7,025 bases of DNA from positions 1-7,025 of the forward strand of contig JARDZH010000089.1 of assembly GCA_029240955.1 (NCBI GenBank), read 5' to 3'. The position numbers and the translations under genes were made by a program. This document shows positions 1 through 3,982 of this stretch, piece by piece. Numbering within the stretch: the first letter of the stretch is position 1; each line of letters starts with the position of its first letter. Source of the stretch: Pseudomonas sp. Its GTDB lineage: Bacteria; Pseudomonadota; Gammaproteobacteria; Pseudomonadales; Pseudomonadaceae. Under the pieces are notes generated by a model. The model worked only from the letters and a program-made list of their open reading frames with translations. It ran no database searches and was not told where the DNA came from.

Positions 1-1
1 C

Positions 2-121
2 AGCTTTGACTGGCGAGCCGCGCACGAAGTCACGCGGCGCTGGCGATCTGTGCAACCGGTCCGCCGCGTGACGAAAAACGGAATCTTCAAAGTTGTGGCC
101 GGTCCACCTTACAGGCCCTAA
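2..121 (+). CDS. possible 3' end of an upstream gene, cut by the window edge
   Basis: The frame beginning at base 2 stays open for 39 codons and stops with TAA at 119-121, 16 bases before the ATG of the next gene. About two thirds of its codons end in G or C, which fits the neighbours but is not decisive, because the adjacent frame (base 3 to a TGA at 68-70) is equally GC3-rich. The peptide is arginine-rich and ends in KNGIFKVVAGPPYRP. The stretch GIFKVVAGP faintly recalls the core strand of SPOR peptidoglycan-binding domains, but the fragment is far too short to assign. It could equally be a chance open frame in GC-rich DNA. Confidence 0.22.
   Translation, partial: SFDWRAAHEVTRRWRSVQPVRRVTKNGIFKVVAGPPYRP
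29..72. repeat. perfect 11-bp inverted repeat with 22-nt spacer
   Basis: The arm GTCACGCGGCG at 29-39 is matched exactly by its reverse complement CGCCGCGTGAC at 62-72, leaving a 22-nt loop at 40-61. A GC-rich stem of this length would fold stably in RNA. No T-tract follows on either strand, so it does not have the form of an intrinsic terminator. If the frame open through 2-121 is real, the arms encode mirrored VTRR and RRVT. It lies 66 bases upstream of the start codon of the acidic-protein gene and could be an operator, a transcript-end structure or part of a dispersed repeat. The function is unknown. Confidence 0.4.
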
Positions 122-137
122 TCAACGAGGATTTGCC

Positions 138-548
138 ATGAACGATTCACGCCGTCCGTTCGATGCGCCGCAGCCTGAGCCCATCGACGACAACGAAGAC
201 CGCATGGGCTCGATGCGCGAACTGCGTTTCGATGATGACGACACTGCCCGGATCGGCGATGAGATGCCGGAGAACGAACTGGAACGTCTTCTGCCTGACT
301 CGCGGGAAGCTGAAGCAGGCCTGACCGGCGCATCCACGGATGACCACCATCAGACCGATGATGACCTGTCGCCGGAAACGCTCATCCGTGAAGACGGAGC
401 ACGGTCTCCGGATGAAGAAGGCGAAGACTATCCGGCCGACCTGGAAGTGACCGTAGTCGATGAAGATGACATCGGCGGCGGCAACGGGCTGGACGAAGAA
501 GAACTGGCGATCGTCGATCCGCTCGACGGCCAGCCGAATCGTCCATAA
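138..548 (+). CDS. small highly acidic hypothetical protein
   Basis: This 136-residue protein has no function I can recognise. The start is the ATG at 138, chosen because GAGG at 127-130 sits 7 bases upstream; an in-frame TTG at 93 has no such site. Roughly one third of residues are Asp or Glu (runs include DDDD near residue 33 and VDEDD and DEEEL in the last 35 residues). There is no lysine, cysteine or tryptophan, and basic residues are about eleven arginines, so the predicted pI is very low. There is no signal peptide or membrane segment, and proline, glycine and acidic residues suggest a mostly disordered cytoplasmic protein. A repeated style of motif is visible in the middle (DDLSPETL, EDGARSPDEE). 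It resembles a small acidic protein conserved beside rimI in pseudomonads, recalled but not checked. No kinase, phosphatase or other enzyme fold could fit here, so an enzyme label should be distrusted. It converges on rimI with a 16-bp gap. Confidence 0.8.
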   Translation: MNDSRRPFDAPQPEPIDDNEDRMGSMRELRFDDDDTARIGDEMPENELERLLPDSREAEAGLTGASTDDHHQTDDDLSPETLIREDGARSPDEEGEDYPADLEVTVVDEDDIGGGNGLDEEELAIVDPLDGQPNRP

Positions 549-564
549 CCCGGCAGACCAGTGA

Positions 565-1017
565 CTATTCCAGCAGCGTGCAGGCCATGACCACCGCGTC
601 TTCACGGCCGCCCACTGCTGGGTAGTAATCCCGCCGTCGGCCGACCTCATTGAAGCCGTAGTTTTCATAAAGCTTGTAGGCTGGGCGATTGCTGTCGCGA
701 AGCTCCAGGAAACACTCCCGCGCATCGAGCTGATACGCGCGCTTCATCAGATGATCCAGCAACCGGAATCCAAGACCGCGGCCCTGACTCTCGGGTTTGA
801 CCGTGATGTTGAGCAGGTGCGCTTCGTCGATGATGACTTGAATCACGCCATGCCCGACCTGCTGCGAACCTTCGAACATCAGCCAGATTTCATAAGACTT
901 GAGCCCATCGAGAAAGATGCCGCGCGTCCAGGGATGGCTGAAGGCTGCATATTCGATCTTCAGGACCGCGTCGATATCCGCTTCGGTCATGCGGCGGAAT
1001 GTGATCAGGTCACTCAT
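565..1017 (-). CDS. rimI: [ribosomal protein bS18]-alanine N-acetyltransferase RimI
   Basis: A 150-residue GNAT-family enzyme that transfers acetyl from acetyl-CoA to the N-terminal alanine of ribosomal protein S18, in the cytoplasm. The full GNAT domain is present: an N-terminal R-x-M-T-x-x-D segment (8-14), the HPW turn at 28-30, the acetyl-CoA pyrophosphate loop QGRGLG at 78-83, and the RimI block from LELRDSN (104-110) through KLYENYGF (115-122) to RRRDYYP (127-133) and GREDAVVM. By alignment with E. coli RimI, whose catalytic pair is E103 and Y115, the equivalents are E105 and Y117; both are present, so the protein should be active. Length is normal for the family. The ATG at 1017 has GGAAA about 8 bases upstream and lies inside the end of holD (ATGAGTGA, 8-bp overlap), so the two are co-transcribed and probably translationally coupled. 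The stop TAG lies 16 bp from the end of the convergent acidic-protein gene, with no terminator between. Confidence 0.95.
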   Translation of the reverse strand: MSDLITFRRMTEADIDAVLKIEYAAFSHPWTRGIFLDGLKSYEIWLMFEGSQQVGHGVIQVIIDEAHLLNITVKPESQGRGLGFRLLDHLMKRAYQLDARECFLELRDSNRPAYKLYENYGFNEVGRRRDYYPAVGGREDAVVMACTLLE

Positions 1018-1810
1018 CGTTGGGTTTCCAGCGCGTCATGAGCCGACGCATGGCTTGCCAGACACTGGCTTTGCGTTGCGGCTCGTCCATCAGCAGTTCA
1101 AGGCCTGGCAAAGCCCAGGCCGTACCCAGCCCGTCGACCTGCACTTCAAGGTTGTAGGCCTCGGCGTCAGCCTCGGCAGCAAAACGCAGTGCAGGCAAGC
1201 CGATCAGCCACAGACATGCACAGGGTTCCTCTTCGAACCGGGCGGCCAGAAAGCCTTGTACGAAGTCTCTCGCGGCTTCCGGCCCCTGATCCATGTTCCC
1301 CCGCACCAACAGCGGCCAGCGCACCGGCTCGCCGATGATCTGCGGACTGTCGGGAAGGCCAGCGGCGCGCAGCATGTCCTTGAGCAACAAGTACGACGGA
1401 TCGCGGCTCTGAAACGGCTGGCCGGTGGATAACTCCACGAGCAACAGGCAGCGCCCGGCGCGCAACAGCTGCAGAGAAAAGCGCGGCGGTGGCACGACCG
1501 GCGCCTTGGGTGTTGCAGGCTCTGTGTCTTCGACGGCGACGGGGGTTTGCGCACGGGCGGTGACTGACGGGCGCGGAACCTCGATCTTCGGTCGCTCGAC
1601 CTGGCGTGCGCGCGGCACAACGTCAGCAGTCATCGGCTGCACGGGCTCGGCCTGGCTCGGCGCGGCAACGGGCTGCGCTTCGACGGGCGCCGGCAGCGGT
1701 GCCAGCAATTCCGGGCGAGACGGCGCCGCAAAAGGCAGTTCGGTGCGCGGCAACCAGCTGACGACCTGCATCGAAGTCAGATAGGCGCGGCGACGGGACT
1801 CGTTGAGCAA
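1010..1810 (-). CDS. holD: DNA polymerase III psi subunit (HolD), extended pseudomonad form
   Basis: The likely product is psi, which links the clamp-loader complex to chi and through it to SSB. Three blocks align by eye with E. coli HolD. Residues 6-22 (RRRAYLTSMQVVSWLPR) match the N-terminal chi-binding peptide pattern RR-x3-L-x5-[IV]-x2-W. Residues 120-150 (RCLLLVEL through LLLKDMLRAAGL) match its hydrophobic core. The end (GLELLMDEP-x5-VWQAM, 236-254) matches its C-terminal L-x3-P-x3-A-x-LWQ helix. Residues 28-110 are a Pro/Ala/Val-rich linker lacking in the 137-residue E. coli protein; such a linker often draws a wrong 'TonB' label, but there is no membrane anchor here. P. aeruginosa PA4679, as I recall, was shown biochemically to be a cryptic psi. 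The start is the TTG at 1810: no ATG or GTG lies between it and the upstream stop, and the first internal ATG (residue 14) would delete the conserved RRRAYL. No Shine-Dalgarno is visible. As in E. coli, rimI follows, overlapping by 8 bp. Confidence 0.82.
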   Translation of the reverse strand: MLNESRRRAYLTSMQVVSWLPRTELPFAAPSRPELLAPLPAPVEAQPVAAPSQAEPVQPMTADVVPRARQVERPKIEVPRPSVTARAQTPVAVEDTEPATPKAPVVPPPRFSLQLLRAGRCLLLVELSTGQPFQSRDPSYLLLKDMLRAAGLPDSPQIIGEPVRWPLLVRGNMDQGPEAARDFVQGFLAARFEEEPCACLWLIGLPALRFAAEADAEAYNLEVQVDGLGTAWALPGLELLMDEPQRKASVWQAMRRLMTRWKPNDE

Positions 1811-1843
1811 GGGTCGACCACTTGGGGATAAGTTAAACGCGCA

Positions 1844-1849
1844 ATTCTA
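1844..1849 (-). promoter_or_regulatory. candidate -10 element for holD-rimI
   Basis: Reading the minus strand, TAGAAT (one mismatch to TATAAT) lies 33 bases upstream of the holD TTG. This would place the transcript start roughly 25 bases before the start codon. No good -35 hexamer sits 16-18 bases further upstream, so the call rests on the -10 and its location only. Confidence 0.25.
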
Positions 1850-1873
1850 GGCGCTCTGCCGGCAGCCGTCGAG

Positions 1874-1907
1874 CAGCGATCCCCAACGGCGAACGCCGCA
1901 TCGGCTG
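1874..1907. repeat. bulged dyad in the holD/mksF divergent intergenic region
   Basis: CAGCGAT at 1874-1880 pairs with ATCGGCTG at 1900-1907 with one bulged G, and encloses a small CGGC/GCCG hairpin at 1887-1898. The dyad lies between the two candidate -10 elements and upstream of both, where an operator shared by holD-rimI and mksFEB might be expected. No regulator is known to me for it. The rest of 1811-2004 holds no gene that I can support. Confidence 0.22.
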
Positions 1908-1964
1908 TTACAAGCTTTCACACCGGATAGCGCCGGGAGGTGAAATCTTGCGGGGTTGATGCAG

Positions 1965-1970
1965 TACAAT
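1965..1970 (+). promoter_or_regulatory. candidate -10 element for the mksFEB operon
   Basis: TACAAT (one mismatch to TATAAT) lies 34 bases upstream of the mksF ATG, giving a predicted leader of about 28 nt. The sequence 16-18 bases upstream (around 1942-1948) does not resemble TTGACA; a TTGCGG at 1948 is too close, with an 11-base spacer. It is the best -10 in the divergent region on this strand, but the promoter would be weak or activator-dependent. Confidence 0.35.
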
Positions 1971-2004
1971 CGCCGCCTTTCACTTGCCAACAGTCGGCCT
2001 AACA

Positions 2005-3282
2005 ATGATCGAACCCAAGCGCGTCCTGCGCGCCCTTGCCGAGCACTGGGCGTTACTCGAGCCTTTGTGCGAACACTTCGACCAGGGCACCCTGAGCCTC
2101 AGCGAACTGCGTCAGCAATTGGCCGTTCAGCAGCAGGAAAGCACCCCGCAAGACATCACCCATCTGCTGGACGTCTGGATACGCCTGGATATTCTGGTGC
2201 CCGTCGCCAAGAGCCCCAACCGCTTCGAGCTGAACGCCCAGATTCACGACTTTCTGTCTTACCTGCGTCGCGAACACCGGCTCGGGCTGTGTCTGGAAAT
2301 CGAAGCTTATCTGCGGCATCTGGAGCGGCTGGCGGGGTACATTCAGGACGCGTTCGACATCCGTGATGCCAACGACCTCGCCCGTCAGTTGAGGCTGCTG
2401 GACATGCGCGTACGCGACGTCCTCAAGAAGCTGGCCAACGACGAGCAGGCACTGGTGGCAGTGGCCGATCGCGCCAAGACCAGCGACCGGCAGATACCAC
2501 TGCGTCAGCGCTATGCCGAAGTGCTGGCGACCTGGGACGAATATGTCGAGCCGATGATCCAGTTGGTGAACGCCGATGGCGCCTTCGAGCAAGGCGTGCG
2601 CAAGGTCGAAAATGTTCTGTTGCGCCTGCTGACCGAGCAGCAACGTCTGGGCCATCTGGTCGATGACGACATGCTGCTGCGCACCCATGCGCGCATTCTG
2701 GAAATGCAGACCAGCGCCCAGCTCACCCTGCGCCATGCGCGTGAACTGCTGCTGCCGTTGCGCGAGGAAGCGCGGCGTCACAACGCAGTTACCCGCGGCG
2801 CCGCACTGGCGTTGTCGGCTATCCGTCGAAAAGGTCTGGACGCCGTGCCGCAAGCTGCAATGCCACTGTTCACCCGACCGCAGAGCACGTTTCTCGGCAA
2901 CGCGAGTCAGGTCGAAGCTTATGTGTATGCCTTGGCGCGGTTCGAGCCCAAGCCGGCGAAATTTCCCAAGGCCAGTAGCACCCGCAAGGGCGAACCGCCT
3001 CGCGCGCCGCGTACGGTCAAGGAAATGCTCGATCGGTGCGAGCAGGCGCTGCCGCTGCCAGACCTGATGGTCTGGTTGCTGGATCAGGAGCCGAACGGCG
3101 AAACCGAAGAGTTGCTGTACTGGTTCTCGCGCTTGTCACGCGATAAACGCTTCGCCCGCGAGCGCCTCGAACGCCGCGAATATTTCACCCGGGAGCACCG
3201 CGTCAGCCTGCGCTCCTTTGCCCTGCTCGCCGGAAAGGACGAGCAGCCAGAGAATTCCGAGAGCACTGTTCATGCATCTTGA
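2005..3282 (+). CDS. mksF: condensin kleisin subunit MksF
   Basis: This is the 425-residue kleisin of the MksBEF complex, the MukF counterpart that bridges the MksB ATPase heads and binds MksE, acting on chromosomal DNA in the nucleoid. The predicted order is an N-terminal winged-helix/dimerisation domain (about 1-90), a long helical middle rich in Leu, Glu and Arg (about 95-285), a Lys/Pro-rich flexible stretch (about 310-335), and a small C-terminal winged-helix-like domain (about 335-410) with aromatic EELLYWFSRL. Length fits the family. There is no catalytic motif, as expected for a kleisin. The ATG at 2005 is preferred over an in-frame TTG at 1984 because the protein then begins MIEPKRVLRALAEHW, as I recall for pseudomonad homologues; neither start has a convincing Shine-Dalgarno. 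The identification leans heavily on the operon: its stop codon overlaps mksE by 11 bp, and mksB follows. The gene is divergent from holD. Confidence 0.88.
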   Translation: MIEPKRVLRALAEHWALLEPLCEHFDQGTLSLSELRQQLAVQQQESTPQDITHLLDVWIRLDILVPVAKSPNRFELNAQIHDFLSYLRREHRLGLCLEIEAYLRHLERLAGYIQDAFDIRDANDLARQLRLLDMRVRDVLKKLANDEQALVAVADRAKTSDRQIPLRQRYAEVLATWDEYVEPMIQLVNADGAFEQGVRKVENVLLRLLTEQQRLGHLVDDDMLLRTHARILEMQTSAQLTLRHARELLLPLREEARRHNAVTRGAALALSAIRRKGLDAVPQAAMPLFTRPQSTFLGNASQVEAYVYALARFEPKPAKFPKASSTRKGEPPRAPRTVKEMLDRCEQALPLPDLMVWLLDQEPNGETEELLYWFSRLSRDKRFARERLERREYFTREHRVSLRSFALLAGKDEQPENSESTVHAS

Positions 3283-3982
3283 TCTATCTGAAATGTCCCA
3301 GCTGGCGCCGATCTTCCGCGAGCTGTTCAAGGGCTATCACATCAGCCGTCGCGACCCGGAACTGTACGCACAGCTTTCCAACTTCCAGGATCAATACCGG
3401 ACGCTGTTCAAGGCGCTCGGCTTCGAGCTGGTCTGCGATACCCGCGGTTTCTATTATTTCGTACCCGAGCTTGCCACCGCACAGGTCAACAAGACCGCAC
3501 AGCGACTGGCGCTGTTCACCTTCATTCTGGTCGAGCATCTGGCCGATCAGGGTCGCGACCCCATCGCTGTGCTGGACGGCGGCAGCCTCGGTCGTGACGA
3601 GTTACCCTCGATGCTGGAAAAGTACCGCGACCTGTTTCTTCAGGCTGAGGTGCAGACGCAGGAAGAGCTGGAAGAGAAGATCATGCGCCGCATGACCCAG
3701 CTGGGCTTCGCGAGCGAGGAACTGGGTGTCTACCGCTTCCTGCCGCCGATGCATCGTTTCCTGGATGTGTGCTTGTCGGTCCAACAGGACCGCGATCTGG
3801 CTGCCAGCCTGCACAGCGCGTTGCCATTGCCTACGCCGATACTCATTGATGACGACAGCGATGAAAAACTGTTGGAAACCGATGATCCGCTGGATCTGGA
3901 CGAATTTGGCGTCACCGTGGAAGAAACCGAGGAAGAAGCGATGGCCCGCGCCATTGCCGAAGAGCAGGAGATGAACGCATGA
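3272..3982 (+). CDS. mksE: condensin subunit MksE
   Basis: A 236-residue protein equivalent to MukE, which binds the kleisin MksF and DNA and helps regulate engagement of the MksB heads. The body (1-185) fits a tandem winged-helix fold, with aromatic beta-wing signatures TRGFYYFVPE near 57-66 and ELGVYRFLPPMHRFLDV near 150-166. From residue 193 the protein changes to an acidic tail (DDDSDEK, ETDDPLDLDE, EETEEEA, AEEQE) of about 44 residues, probably flexible. The ATG at 3272 was chosen over an upstream GTG- or TTG-type start at 3218 because GAGAG lies about 8 bases before it and because homologous proteins start near MHLDLSEMSQLAPIFREL. It starts inside the end of mksF (11-bp overlap) and its TGA shares ATGA with the mksB start, so all three subunits are made from one message by coupled translation. 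Confidence 0.9.
   Translation: MHLDLSEMSQLAPIFRELFKGYHISRRDPELYAQLSNFQDQYRTLFKALGFELVCDTRGFYYFVPELATAQVNKTAQRLALFTFILVEHLADQGRDPIAVLDGGSLGRDELPSMLEKYRDLFLQAEVQTQEELEEKIMRRMTQLGFASEELGVYRFLPPMHRFLDVCLSVQQDRDLAASLHSALPLPTPILIDDDSDEKLLETDDPLDLDEFGVTVEETEEEAMARAIAEEQEMNA

Noticed and set aside
93..122. TTGTGG (93-98) with CCTAAT (117-122) as a promoter for the acidic-protein gene
   Set aside because: The -10 is poor, and the implied start near 129 would remove the GAGG ribosome-binding site at 127-130 from the message.
899..1784. Plus-strand open frames (899-1432 and 1425-1784) opposite holD and rimI
   Set aside because: Low-complexity Ser/Thr/Ala/Gly or Arg-rich translations, no initiation signals, and complete overlap with recognisable genes.
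1010..1810. TonB-like energy transducer
   Set aside because: Only the Pro-rich linker suggests it. There is no N-terminal membrane anchor and no TonB C-terminal motif, whereas the N- and C-terminal blocks fit HolD.
1823..1831. DnaA-box-like TTATCCCCA (minus strand) upstream of holD
   Set aside because: It has one mismatch to TTATCCACA. One or two such near-matches are expected by chance in a window this size, and another near-match lies inside holD around 1425.
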